A DNA stretch of 64,000 nt from Cesiribacteraceae bacterium YIM B00369 (GTDB taxonomy: Bacteria; Bacteroidota; Bacteroidia; Cytophagales; Cyclobacteriaceae). The stretch lies in assembly GCA_017948555.1 (NCBI GenBank), contig JAFMYY010000016.1, forward strand, positions 79,681-143,680. Reading direction: 5' to 3'. Position 1 is the stretch's first letter. Every line of letters starts with the position of its first letter. Under the pieces are notes generated by a model, which saw only the letters and a program-made list of their open reading frames with translations, was not told the DNA's origin and ran no database searches. Shown one piece after another: positions 53,484 through 63,095 of this stretch. The position numbers were made by a program, and so were the translations under genes.

Positions 53484-56009
53484 ATGAACTACTCCTGGCT
53501 CCTGAAAATGGCATGGCGCGACAGCCGCAGAAACCGGTCCAGACTTTTGCTCTTCATGAGCAGCATTATACTGGGTATTGCTGCCCTTGTGGCCATTAAC
53601 TCTTTTGGAGAAAGTATGCAGGGGGAAATAAACCGGGAAGCCAAAGCCCTTTTAGGGGCCGACCTGGAAATTGAAAGCCGCCAGCCCTTTTCCGACTCCA
53701 CCCGCCGTTTTTTCGATTCCCTGGGAGCCGAAATAGCCGAAGAAGTAAGTTTTGCTTCTATGGTTCTCTTTCCTCAAAACGGCGGCACCCGGCTGGTTCA
53801 GGTTCGGGCAATTGGCGGAGGCTATCCCTTCTATGGAAGCATTGAAACCATTCCTGCCGGTGCCGGTTCCAGGTTCAGAACAGATAAGGCTGCCATAGCA
53901 GATAATACCCTTTTACTCCAGTACAATGCTGCTCCCGGTGATTCCATCAGCGTTGGAAACCTTACCTTCCCAATACTTGCAAGGGTTACAAAAGTACCGG
54001 GGCAGGCGGGTATTGCCACCACGGTTGCTCCTCCGGTTTTTATTCCGCTGCAGTACCTCGATGCCACCGGCCTGCTTCAAAAAGGTAGCAGGATAAATTA
54101 TAAAATCTACCTTAAGTTTAGTGAGGAGGTCGATTTTAACAGCCTTTTTGAAAATACCATTGAACCCCGGCTGGAAAAGGAAGAGCTGCGTTACGATACA
54201 GTTGAGGAAAGAAAAAGAGAAACAGGCGAAACTTATGAAGACCTCACCGGTTTCCTGAACCTTGTTGCCTTTGTTGCCCTGCTGCTTGGCTGTATTGGAG
54301 TAGCCAGCTCTGTACATATTTACATTAAAGATAAAGTCAGCCAGGTAGCCATACTTCGCTGCCTCGGGGGCTCCGGCTCGCAGGGAGTGGGCATTTTCCT
54401 TCTCCAGATTACCATTATGGGGCTGGCAGGCTCTGTTGCGGGTGCTTTGCTGGGGAGCATGATTCAGTTTTACCTGCCACAGCTCTTTGCAGGATTTCTG
54501 CCTGTGGAAGTGGAGGTAAGCATATCATGGACAGCCATTTTACAGGGCATTGTGCTGGGCGTAATTGTGGCAGTTCTTTTTGCCCTGCTCCCCCTCTTAT
54601 CAATCAGGAATGTGTCTCCTTTAACTGCGCTCCGCGCATCTTACGAAAGCAAGGAACCGGACAGGCTGTCTTACCTGGTCTATTTCCTGATCATCCTGTT
54701 TATTGGTGGCTTTGCTTTCCTGCAGCTCGACGACTGGAAAGATGCATTGTTTTTTACCGGAGGAATCCTTTTGGCTTTTGCTGTTCTGGCTGGCATTGCC
54801 AAGCTAATGATATGGCTGGTGCGAAGGTTCTTCCCCACCGGCTGGTCCTTTGTGTGGCGGCAAAGCCTGGCGAATCTTTACCGGCCCGACAACCAGACCC
54901 TGGTACTGATAATTACCATTGGTCTTGGCACAGCGCTTATCAGCACCCTCTTTTTTATACAATACCTGCTCCTTAACAAGGTGGAGCTGACAGGTAGTGA
55001 AAATCAGCCAAATATGGTCGTATTCGATATTCAGAGCAACCAGGTGGATGATATTACTGATATTACGAAAGAGTTTGGTTTGCCGATGATACAGGAAGTG
55101 CCGGTGGTTACCATGCGTCTGGCAGGCATAAAAGACCGTACTGTAGAAGAAATGAAAGCTGATACCACTACGCGCATCCGTGGGTGGGTATTGAACAGGG
55201 AATACCGTGTTACCTATCGTGATTCCCTGATCGATTCCGAAACCATTACAGAAGGAGAATGGAGAGGAAAGGTAAACTCCCCGCAGGACAGTATTTTCGT
55301 ATCACTCTCTGAAAATATTGTGGATGATATGAAAGTTGATATCGGAGACAAAGTAACGTTCAATGTACAGGGAGTTTTAATGGATACCTATGTTGGCAGC
55401 ATCCGGAAAATAGACTGGCAAAGGGTACAAACCAATTTTATAGTTGTATTCCCATCCGGCGTACTGGAAAGGGCTCCTAAATTTCATGTAATCATTACCA
55501 GGGTGGATTCGGCGCAGCTGGCTGCCAGATACCAGCAGGCGGTTGTGCAACGCTTCCCTAACGTATCCATAATCGACCTTAACCTGATTCTGGAAACACT
55601 TGATGAAATAGTTGCTAAAGTTTCCTTTGTTATCCGCTTTATGGCCTTCTTCAGCATTATAACCGGTGTGCTGGTTCTTATAGGGTCAGTGATCATCAGC
55701 AAATACCAGCGGATCAGGGAAAGTGTTCTCCTGCGGACTTTGGGGGCTGTCAGGCGGCATATACTGAGTATTAATGCGCTTGAGTATTTCTTTCTGGGGA
55801 GTCTGGCCTCCATAACAGGTATCCTTATAAGCCTGCTTTCCAGCTGGGGGCTTGCCTTTTTTTATTTTGAAACTCCTTTTTCCCCACCCCTCCTGCCAAT
55901 CCTCCTCACCTTCCTCGCTATTACAGGCCTTACAGTGTTAATTGGTTTGGTAAACAGCCGGGGAATTATAAACAGGCCTCCTCTTGAAATCCTGAGACGG
56001 GAGGTTTAA
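53484..56009 (+). CDS. FtsX-family permease (YbbP-like)
   Basis: The 841-residue permease is of the large duplicated type. It has an N-terminal helix (about 22-42), a periplasmic domain (45-245), three helices (about 250-385, VAFVALLLGCIGVASSVHIYI), further helices (about 395-455), a second periplasmic domain (500-705) and three C-terminal helices (710-825). Two FtsX/MacB modules in one chain match YbbP. It partners the upstream ATPase. With the divergent TesA-like gene it forms a conserved trio, which suggests a shared job in handling lipid or acyl products (inference). Confidence 0.92.
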   Translation: MNYSWLLKMAWRDSRRNRSRLLLFMSSIILGIAALVAINSFGESMQGEINREAKALLGADLEIESRQPFSDSTRRFFDSLGAEIAEEVSFASMVLFPQNGGTRLVQVRAIGGGYPFYGSIETIPAGAGSRFRTDKAAIADNTLLLQYNAAPGDSISVGNLTFPILARVTKVPGQAGIATTVAPPVFIPLQYLDATGLLQKGSRINYKIYLKFSEEVDFNSLFENTIEPRLEKEELRYDTVEERKRETGETYEDLTGFLNLVAFVALLLGCIGVASSVHIYIKDKVSQVAILRCLGGSGSQGVGIFLLQITIMGLAGSVAGALLGSMIQFYLPQLFAGFLPVEVEVSISWTAILQGIVLGVIVAVLFALLPLLSIRNVSPLTALRASYESKEPDRLSYLVYFLIILFIGGFAFLQLDDWKDALFFTGGILLAFAVLAGIAKLMIWLVRRFFPTGWSFVWRQSLANLYRPDNQTLVLIITIGLGTALISTLFFIQYLLLNKVELTGSENQPNMVVFDIQSNQVDDITDITKEFGLPMIQEVPVVTMRLAGIKDRTVEEMKADTTTRIRGWVLNREYRVTYRDSLIDSETITEGEWRGKVNSPQDSIFVSLSENIVDDMKVDIGDKVTFNVQGVLMDTYVGSIRKIDWQRVQTNFIVVFPSGVLERAPKFHVIITRVDSAQLAARYQQAVVQRFPNVSIIDLNLILETLDEIVAKVSFVIRFMAFFSIITGVLVLIGSVIISKYQRIRESVLLRTLGAVRRHILSINALEYFFLGSLASITGILISLLSSWGLAFFYFETPFSPPLLPILLTFLAITGLTVLIGLVNSRGIINRPPLEILRREV

Positions 56010-56067
56010 AATCTTATCCATTCAGAGGCTGTAGTAATTAAGGGTAATTCAGGAAAATATGCTGTGC

Positions 56068-56598
56068 TTACCTTCTCCTTGCATTGAAACCTGTTAACAG
56101 GCTGAAGCGCATCCCATCTGCTGAAGGAACAAGCGCAAAGTTAACCGGGAAGTTAACGTAATCGGAATGGAATGTAAAGCCGGCAGCCAGAACGAAAGAG
56201 GCGCCCGCTAAAGACAGGTTCGGACCAAAGCCAAACTCTACCCCACGGCTGTTTCTTATACCTACCAAAAGGTTAGCACTTGGCAGAAAAACCCCCTGCT
56301 CCAGCCCACCTATGAGAATAACTCCTTCCACTAAACCTGCAGTACCATTCGGGAGAGAGAAATAGCGTGTTTCAAACTGCCAGCCAAACTGGGTAATAAA
56401 GGGTTTTACATCAAAATTCTCCATCAACCTGTCTGCAGTCTTACCCGGTGCAATATAAGTAAAGCCTACTCTGGGGCCGTCCAGATTAACCGGTGTAACT
56501 ACAGGAACCGTATCTTCCGGCCCGGCCTGGGCCTGTACATTCATAAAAGAAAAAACTAACAAACCGGAAAATACGAGACAGAAAAGGAATTTATTCAT
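56068..56598 (-). CDS. exported protein of unknown function, possibly a small outer-membrane barrel
   Basis: The 176-residue protein starting at MNKFLFCLV (ATG complement ending at 56598) has a signal peptide ending in VQAQA. An upstream in-frame ATG would add 15 non-signal-like residues. The mature part alternates polar and hydrophobic residues (AGLVEGVILIGGLEQGVFLPSANLLVGI) and ends in basic residues, suggesting beta strands. Function and family are unknown. It is convergent with the ybbP-like gene and follows the 801-residue protein gene by 116 bp. Confidence 0.6.
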   Translation of the reverse strand: MNKFLFCLVFSGLLVFSFMNVQAQAGPEDTVPVVTPVNLDGPRVGFTYIAPGKTADRLMENFDVKPFITQFGWQFETRYFSLPNGTAGLVEGVILIGGLEQGVFLPSANLLVGIRNSRGVEFGFGPNLSLAGASFVLAAGFTFHSDYVNFPVNFALVPSADGMRFSLLTGFNARRR

Positions 56599-56714
56599 GG
56601 CTTTGCCTGTAAATTTTGATATAATAAATAAAAAAAATAACAAAACCTAAAACTCCTGTCACTTTTGTTCTAATAATTTTCACCTGCCATTAAACCTTGC
56701 GGATACTCCTTCAA

Positions 56715-59120
56715 TCATAAAGAACTCTCCACCTGGAATGTAATGGATTTATAGCCGGCTTTACCTTCTTTGGTTATTCCCTGAACTACCACAATGTATT
56801 GCCCCGGCAGGTCTGAAGTATAAAAACTGATTTTTTCCTGTCCTGATTTGCCGGTCTTAATATCCGGAGACCAGAAGAGCAGATTTCTGAAGTCCGGAAT
56901 ACGGCTGCTTTTGTCCCTGTCCGGCTCATAAACCGGACTGAAAAACTCACGCTGGAATTGTAGTCCCTCATAATTTACCTTCAATAAATCTGTATCCTGC
57001 TGGAATCCTTTCAAATCTCCTTTATAGGTAGTGTAACTTAATATGCCGGGAAAGAGAACATCTGCTCCAAGGCTGTATTCTCCATTGAAAACCTCCAGCG
57101 ATTCTACATTAAGAGGATTATATTTTATTATTTTATCAATATCAAAAACAGGAATCCCATCCAGCAGTACCAGCGGATTTTCATGGTAAAAGGCATCCAA
57201 CCGGGGGTTAAAGACCATAAATTTAAACTTCCCATTCTCTTTCCGTACCCTCACCTCATATACATACTCCCTCATTACTTCTTCCATGGAAGGAAAGCGG
57301 GTATAGTCATCAAGTAAATAAATTTTGTCCGCAGGCCCCCAGTAGGGTACACTGTCAAGTACCGGAGCAATTAACTTATTCTGTTGCCCCTCCCTGTATA
57401 TATTTTGGGCCTGCATATGAATGTGGCGCGCCCGTAAACTTTGCTGCTTACCGGCAATAAGTTCAAAGGAAGGTAAGCTTATAGCCGGACTTTCTTTAGA
57501 ATAAGGATCCTTCAGGGTAATGGTATAAAGGCTATCTCCGGCCTGTGTTTGAATAAACAGCTCTTTTGGTCCGAAAAAATTATTAGTAACAAAGAAAATT
57601 TCTCCCTTCGCATTGCTTTCAGAGGCATAAAACTGCAGTAGTTTTCCCGGAACTGACAAAAATGTTTTAACCCCTGCAACAGGTTCTCCCGTTATTTTAT
57701 CCTGCACTACCCCTTTTATTATGAGCCCCTCGTATTCCGGTACATGCTCTGGCTGCGGCTCTTTCGCCCTCAACACATCCTCCCACAGGAATTTTCGCCA
57801 GCCGTGGGTAAGCATCAGGTTGTCCATGGCTTCAGCAGGCTGTGCACCGGAATCTTCAGAGCCTTCAAAATAGTATCCGGGCGATTCAATTTCTCCTCTT
57901 AAGTCAGAGGTAAGCCATAAACAACTTAAAATATTTCCGGAATTTTCCTGACTCAGGGAATCCAGCTTGTAAACAGCCATGGACAGGTTTGATTCTGCGG
58001 CTTCTCCCCCCATATGAGCCGAAAGGTTTAAGTCTGCTTTCTGCCGTGCAAAATAAAGCTCTTTATCCAGCCTGGCATCGAGGGCGAGGTTTTGTTCAGG
58101 GTATTTAAAATAAAGTCGCTCAGCCACCGGTTTAACTTCATTATCAAAAACAGTAAAATGAGAAATTCCGTCACCAAGGGCTTCTTTATCTATGGTGAAA
58201 AAGGTTTTTCCGTTTGCCTGGTTTTTCGCCTCAGCAAATTTTATTTCATTCCGGGTATGTGCAAGCAGGTAAACTATTCCGGATTCCTCCCCTGCTGAGC
58301 TTACAGCTACTTCTATTCTTTTTGCATCAATATTTGTTACCTGCATGGTATACCCTTTCTTTTCCGCAGCAGGAAAGCGGAAAGCAATGGTATCATTTCC
58401 TGTATTTATTAAAGCCTGATAGCCGCTGCCGGCAGAAGGAGTAAGGTAAAAATGACCTATACCAAATTTCAGGGGCTGGAACTGTATTATTGTATCTCCT
58501 TCCTGATTTATTACTGCTCCCTCAAAATCAATTCCTTTTCCGTCCTGCCCTACCGCCCTGAAAGCTACTTTGCTTTCAATTCCCTCCAACAGCTGCCCTC
58601 CTTCCGGAAAAAACTGAACATCGAAGGCGCCGGATGTTACAGGCAAAGAATCTGTTGATGGAGCTAAAAAAGTATTTACAATAGTAACAGTTTCCTGAAA
58701 AAAGTAATCAGCTGAGGCATTTCTCATCCAGCTGGTATATGCCCTTACCACATAATTACCCGACCGGAGAGAAAGAGGCAGGTAAAAAGATCCTTTTCCA
58801 ATACCATCTTCCAAGTTAACTTTAGCCTGCAACACTGCTTTACCTGCTTTATCCAGCACCTCCAGGCAGGCTACCTTACTAATATCGACCGCTTTATGGG
58901 TAGCGCCGTCTGCTACATAAATTTTAAACCACATGGTTTCACCTGCCACATAAAAATTCCGGTCAGTATGCACAAAAATTTTTTCACTGAAATTCCCCTC
59001 ACTGAATTGATGAAATTTCTGCTTAATGTCTTTCAGTACAATTTCTGACTGGGCTACAGCAGCAGAAAACAAGAGCAGGTTTATGCATAAAAAAGCAGTA
59101 AAGGTTTTGGCTGATTGCAT
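56715..59120 (-). CDS. macroglobulin-like surface protein with a TonB-plug-like domain
   Basis: The 801-residue exported protein has a signal peptide (1-23). It has an MG2-type macroglobulin domain (about 45-150, FVHTDRNFYVAGETMWFKIY), further beta domains, and a carboxypeptidase-like domain (about 460-530, GLIIKGVVQDKITGEPVAGV). A segment at about 645-702 then resembles a TonB-receptor plug (PLVLLDGIPVF, NVESLEVFNGEYSLGA, GILSYTTYKGD). The C-terminal domain resembles the strand pattern of alpha-2-macroglobulins (LLFWSPDIKTGKSGQEKISF, 740-801). No beta-barrel follows the plug-like part and no CGEQ thioester is seen. It is the last gene of a four-gene operon behind a TonB receptor. Confidence 0.7.
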   Translation of the reverse strand: MQSAKTFTAFLCINLLLFSAAVAQSEIVLKDIKQKFHQFSEGNFSEKIFVHTDRNFYVAGETMWFKIYVADGATHKAVDISKVACLEVLDKAGKAVLQAKVNLEDGIGKGSFYLPLSLRSGNYVVRAYTSWMRNASADYFFQETVTIVNTFLAPSTDSLPVTSGAFDVQFFPEGGQLLEGIESKVAFRAVGQDGKGIDFEGAVINQEGDTIIQFQPLKFGIGHFYLTPSAGSGYQALINTGNDTIAFRFPAAEKKGYTMQVTNIDAKRIEVAVSSAGEESGIVYLLAHTRNEIKFAEAKNQANGKTFFTIDKEALGDGISHFTVFDNEVKPVAERLYFKYPEQNLALDARLDKELYFARQKADLNLSAHMGGEAAESNLSMAVYKLDSLSQENSGNILSCLWLTSDLRGEIESPGYYFEGSEDSGAQPAEAMDNLMLTHGWRKFLWEDVLRAKEPQPEHVPEYEGLIIKGVVQDKITGEPVAGVKTFLSVPGKLLQFYASESNAKGEIFFVTNNFFGPKELFIQTQAGDSLYTITLKDPYSKESPAISLPSFELIAGKQQSLRARHIHMQAQNIYREGQQNKLIAPVLDSVPYWGPADKIYLLDDYTRFPSMEEVMREYVYEVRVRKENGKFKFMVFNPRLDAFYHENPLVLLDGIPVFDIDKIIKYNPLNVESLEVFNGEYSLGADVLFPGILSYTTYKGDLKGFQQDTDLLKVNYEGLQFQREFFSPVYEPDRDKSSRIPDFRNLLFWSPDIKTGKSGQEKISFYTSDLPGQYIVVVQGITKEGKAGYKSITFQVESSL

Positions 59121-59166
59121 CTCTTTCTTTGATGATAAATAAATTATTCTAGCTCAGGGCATTTCT

Positions 59167-60309
59167 TCATTCCCAGAAATCAGGTTTTGTGGTTGTGCCT
59201 CTCTCTCTGCAATCCGTACAATATTTAGTAGAAGCAAGGTGAGTATCAGTAAGAATATCATATTCAATAGGCACATAGAACATATAATCAAAATAATATT
59301 CCATACTATCAGAAGTAACATTTACAAGCATCTGGTTACATTCGAAAATATAGCTGTGAAACTGCCAGTCCGGAATTTCTTTACTTTCTATGAAAATCCT
59401 TTTTTCTTCAGTGGAACTGGCATACACAAAGCCAATCACAGGTTCATCAGGATCATTTATACACTTTATATTACCACTGATTTCCGATGGCTGAGGGTCG
59501 AAAAAAGATCCTAACTGTTCAGAATTTTTCTTCATTTGCTCAAAATAAAGGTATGCGCCTTCGGTTAAAGCATACTGTTTAACATTTATGCTATATTTTT
59601 CTACCAGTTTCCAGGATTTCAATGAAACTTTAGTGACTGGCTGCCGATAAATTATATCTTCAGCAAGCTTCGCCGATGATCCAATCTGAATTCTATCGGA
59701 ATTATCAGACTGCCAGCAATAATAGATTAAGCTATCGGGATGCCTGTCTTTTAGCTCTCCATTTTCATATTTCAGCTTGGAATAAAAAGCAGAATGAATT
59801 TCCCATGTTTCGAGAAAATCCCAACGGTAATAGCGTGTTTCTTCATCAGGATCATGCGTATTTACATAAATCTGTACGTCATCTCCTATTCTTCTCCAGC
59901 TAATGCTGTCAATGGCAGGACTCTCTTTAATTGGAACGAATTCTGAAAGATATTCTCTACCCCCTGCCGTTTTTATTCTCAGCCGGTACTCCTCCTCTTT
60001 ACTGAAATTATAAGGGTCCATAGTGTAAACCCCGCTTTCTTTTTCCTGCAGGCGAAACCTCTTATCACTATCTTTTCCTTCAACAGATACTTCAGCCCCT
60101 CTTTCCGCCTTGATGCGCGCTGTATCTGCAAGGCGCGCTGTACGGCTTAAGGTAAATTCGGTTGGTCCTTCTCCGGTGTTAATAAAACCTTCCACCACCA
60201 GAAAATAATTATTTGCCTGTATGGCAGGAGGTTCATATGGATCCACGCAACCAGCCAGGAGTAAAATAAATATGCAGCTAAACAGGAAAAAGGCTCCTTT
60301 ACTTTCCAT
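59167..60309 (-). CDS. DUF4249 lipoprotein
   Basis: The 380-residue surface lipoprotein has the lipobox LAGC (Cys21) followed by VDPYEPP, the usual start of the family. The NYFLVVEGFINTGEGPTEFTLSRT block (about 34-57) and a C-terminal Cys pair (CTDC) near 367-370 also fit DUF4249. These proteins are commonly encoded beside TonB-dependent receptors in Bacteroidota and may act as a SusD-like partner (inference). It starts 5 bp after the receptor stop, so the genes are coupled. Confidence 0.9.
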   Translation of the reverse strand: MESKGAFFLFSCIFILLLAGCVDPYEPPAIQANNYFLVVEGFINTGEGPTEFTLSRTARLADTARIKAERGAEVSVEGKDSDKRFRLQEKESGVYTMDPYNFSKEEEYRLRIKTAGGREYLSEFVPIKESPAIDSISWRRIGDDVQIYVNTHDPDEETRYYRWDFLETWEIHSAFYSKLKYENGELKDRHPDSLIYYCWQSDNSDRIQIGSSAKLAEDIIYRQPVTKVSLKSWKLVEKYSINVKQYALTEGAYLYFEQMKKNSEQLGSFFDPQPSEISGNIKCINDPDEPVIGFVYASSTEEKRIFIESKEIPDWQFHSYIFECNQMLVNVTSDSMEYYFDYMFYVPIEYDILTDTHLASTKYCTDCRERGTTTKPDFWE

Positions 60310-60314
60310 GCCTT

Positions 60315-63095
60315 CTAAAATCTGATGTTGTAATTGATAAAAGGAATTGCGGTACCAAAAACAGATAGTTTATATCCGTTTATGGTTTTCCGTTCCGAAA
60401 TAAAATAGGTTGAATATACATTTCTTCTGGCCGTGAGATTATACACCCCAATTGTCCAGAAGTTGTGTGTCAGCTGCTTTAATTTATGGTTTCCTTCAAT
60501 ATTCATTGAAAGATCCATCCGGAAATAATCGGGAATCCGGTATGCATTCCTGTCGGAGTAGTAAACCCTTTCGGAACCTGCATAAATGTATTTTGCAACA
60601 GGCAAAGTAACAGGTCGCCCTGTACTGTAAGTAGTGTTTAATGAAATACTGAACCGATGAGAGAATTTATAATTTCCAATAAAGGTAAAATCATGCGGTT
60701 TATCGAAATTAGCCGGATACCAGTTTCCATTATTAATCGTTTCGCCGGCAACAGGATCATTCAACCGGAGCAAGGTGCGTGAATAAGTGTAGCTCATCCA
60801 GCCATTCATTTTTCCGCGAAGCTTTTTAATGAGGAATTCTGCTCCGTAAGCCTTCCCCTCTGTATTTACAACATCGGTTTCAATGGCATGATTCATCACT
60901 AATTCAGCTCCTCCTTTATAATCAAGGTAATCTTTAATATTCTTATAATATCCTTCCACAGATGTTTCTATAACTCCTGATCTGATATTTTTATAAAAAC
61001 CTAAAGAAAATTGTTCTCCGGATTGTGGCCGGATATTAGGATCGCTGAGCTTCCAGATGTCTGTTGGGGAGATAGCTGTAGTATTGGACAGCATATGAAT
61101 ATACTGCCGGAGCGTATTATAACCTGCCTTGACAGAAAAATCATCGCTTATCAGGTACCGCAAGGACAAGCGGTACTCAGGTCCATGATAGGACCTGATA
61201 AATTCCCCCGCATTATAAGAAGCAGTATCAAGAATGTTAGCTTCCTGTCTTGGAAGGCCGGGAGCATAAGAAATTACATTCTTTGCTCCAAGGTAGTTGT
61301 ACATGGAATAACGGAGGCCTAAATTGAGCGACAACTTATCTGAAACCTCAAACTGATCTTCCAGGTAAAGGGCACTTTCAATGCCCATTTCAGGCTCAAG
61401 GACATCTGTAACTATTGCAGAGCTTTCGCCAAGGGGCTGAAAAGACCCCGGGTGTAATTTGTAATTAACAGAACTGATTCCGAAATTCAGTGTATGCTTT
61501 GGGTGAAGGGAATAGTTAAAGTCTCCCTGCAGATTTACCTGGCGGATATTAAAGGAAAGATTAAAAGCATTTACCGGATTTTCTTCACTTGATATGTTGT
61601 ACTTATATTCACTAATTCCCGCAGAAAAGTCGCTATTCAGCTTATCATTAAAAATATATTTCCACCTTAAAGAGGCATTTTTATTAGTATAATTAAACAG
61701 AGTATCACTTCTTAGCTGAAACTGGTCATCGCTGATGTAGCTGGTAAAGTACAGGTTGCTTTTCTCACTTAATTCATGAGTAAGATTTAAATTTACATCA
61801 TAGAAAGATCCTTTGCTGTTTCTGTAATTGGCATTTTCCAGTAAATTAAGTACCCAGTTGGAATAAGTACCCCGCACGCCTGCCAGGTAGGAGGTTTTTC
61901 CTGATCCTAAAGGCCCCTCAACAGAAAGACTACTGGTTAACAGACCTATGCCGGCTTTTCCTTCAAAGGTTTTCTTATTGCCATACCTTGGCTTAACCTC
62001 CAGTACAGAAGATAAACGCCCTCCGTATTTGGAAGGAATGCTGCTTTTGTATAGCTCAACCCCATCGACAACATCGGGGTTGAAGGCTGAGAAAAAGCCA
62101 AAGAGGTGTGACGGATTATAAATGGTTGCATTATTGTAAAGGATAAGGTTTTGATCGACGGCCCCTCCCCTGACGTTAAATCCTGTACTTGCCTCTCCTA
62201 CTGTTTTTACTCCCGGCAAAGTCAATAATACTCTTAATACATCCGGCTCACCCATTACCATTGGCACCTGCCTTATCGTTTTCATACTTATCCGCTCCAG
62301 CCCCATTTGTGCCTGGGTAATGTTCCTGTCCCTTCCGGCATTCACTTCAACCTCTTTCAGCGATACTACATTTTCAGAAATATCAATATCAAACCTGCCA
62401 CTGGAGTATACGATCAGGCGGAGTTCTTCTGCCACCATTCCGACAGAATTTACTTTCAGAGTATGGCTTCCGGTAGGTATTGACAGGGTGTAGTTACCAA
62501 ACTGGTCGGTAGAAGCACCAATAAAAGGGTTTTCTATGTAAAGGGATGCACCATAAACAGGCTCTCCGGTCTGCCGGTTACGTACCTGCCCGAAAAGCTG
62601 TACCGTTCCAGCTTTAATAGTTCGTGTCTTTGTTCCGACTTCATATAATTGGTCTTCCCTTTTCCCCGGAAGCCTGATATTTTCCTCAAAAGGGTCTACT
62701 ATAAAGCGCTCTTCCTTTACGACCACAACATCGCTCCCTTTCCTGAAAAAACCATCCGGTAAATCTGTTTGAATCTGCTGCCCTGAGGTAATAAAAACCC
62801 TTTTCGATACTTTATCAATGGAAAATTTCAGATCTGTTCCTTCTAATGTCTGATCAAGCACATCACCAAGTGGTGCACGGTCAAAACTTCTGTTTATCAG
62901 AAGCCCTTTTATATCTTCACGGTCAAAATAAAAATACCACCGGGTGGAGGATTCAATTTGTTCCAGTACCTTTTCAAAAAGGATACCTTTGAATTCTGCA
63001 GTAATAAGGTCATCCTGATTTTGCTGTCCCGTAGCTACAGACCAGTAAAAGAACAGGCACAAAAAATACGGTAATGATTTATAGATCTTTTTCAC
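60315..63095 (-). CDS. TonB-dependent receptor with N-terminal STN domain
   Basis: The 926-residue outer-membrane receptor has a signal peptide (1-23), an STN secretin/TonB short domain (about 33-105, AEFKGILFEKVLEQIESST), a carboxypeptidase-like domain (about 165-250, GQVRNRQTGEPVYGASLYIE), a plug (about 270-370, STGFNVRGGAVDQNLILYNNATIY) and a barrel that ends at FINYNIRF. STN domains usually pass a signal to an anti-sigma factor (FecR), but no FecI/FecR genes lie in the window. It overlaps the upstream hypothetical gene by 4 bp. The substrate is unknown. Confidence 0.92.
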   Translation of the reverse strand: MKKIYKSLPYFLCLFFYWSVATGQQNQDDLITAEFKGILFEKVLEQIESSTRWYFYFDREDIKGLLINRSFDRAPLGDVLDQTLEGTDLKFSIDKVSKRVFITSGQQIQTDLPDGFFRKGSDVVVVKEERFIVDPFEENIRLPGKREDQLYEVGTKTRTIKAGTVQLFGQVRNRQTGEPVYGASLYIENPFIGASTDQFGNYTLSIPTGSHTLKVNSVGMVAEELRLIVYSSGRFDIDISENVVSLKEVEVNAGRDRNITQAQMGLERISMKTIRQVPMVMGEPDVLRVLLTLPGVKTVGEASTGFNVRGGAVDQNLILYNNATIYNPSHLFGFFSAFNPDVVDGVELYKSSIPSKYGGRLSSVLEVKPRYGNKKTFEGKAGIGLLTSSLSVEGPLGSGKTSYLAGVRGTYSNWVLNLLENANYRNSKGSFYDVNLNLTHELSEKSNLYFTSYISDDQFQLRSDTLFNYTNKNASLRWKYIFNDKLNSDFSAGISEYKYNISSEENPVNAFNLSFNIRQVNLQGDFNYSLHPKHTLNFGISSVNYKLHPGSFQPLGESSAIVTDVLEPEMGIESALYLEDQFEVSDKLSLNLGLRYSMYNYLGAKNVISYAPGLPRQEANILDTASYNAGEFIRSYHGPEYRLSLRYLISDDFSVKAGYNTLRQYIHMLSNTTAISPTDIWKLSDPNIRPQSGEQFSLGFYKNIRSGVIETSVEGYYKNIKDYLDYKGGAELVMNHAIETDVVNTEGKAYGAEFLIKKLRGKMNGWMSYTYSRTLLRLNDPVAGETINNGNWYPANFDKPHDFTFIGNYKFSHRFSISLNTTYSTGRPVTLPVAKYIYAGSERVYYSDRNAYRIPDYFRMDLSMNIEGNHKLKQLTHNFWTIGVYNLTARRNVYSTYFISERKTINGYKLSVFGTAIPFINYNIRF

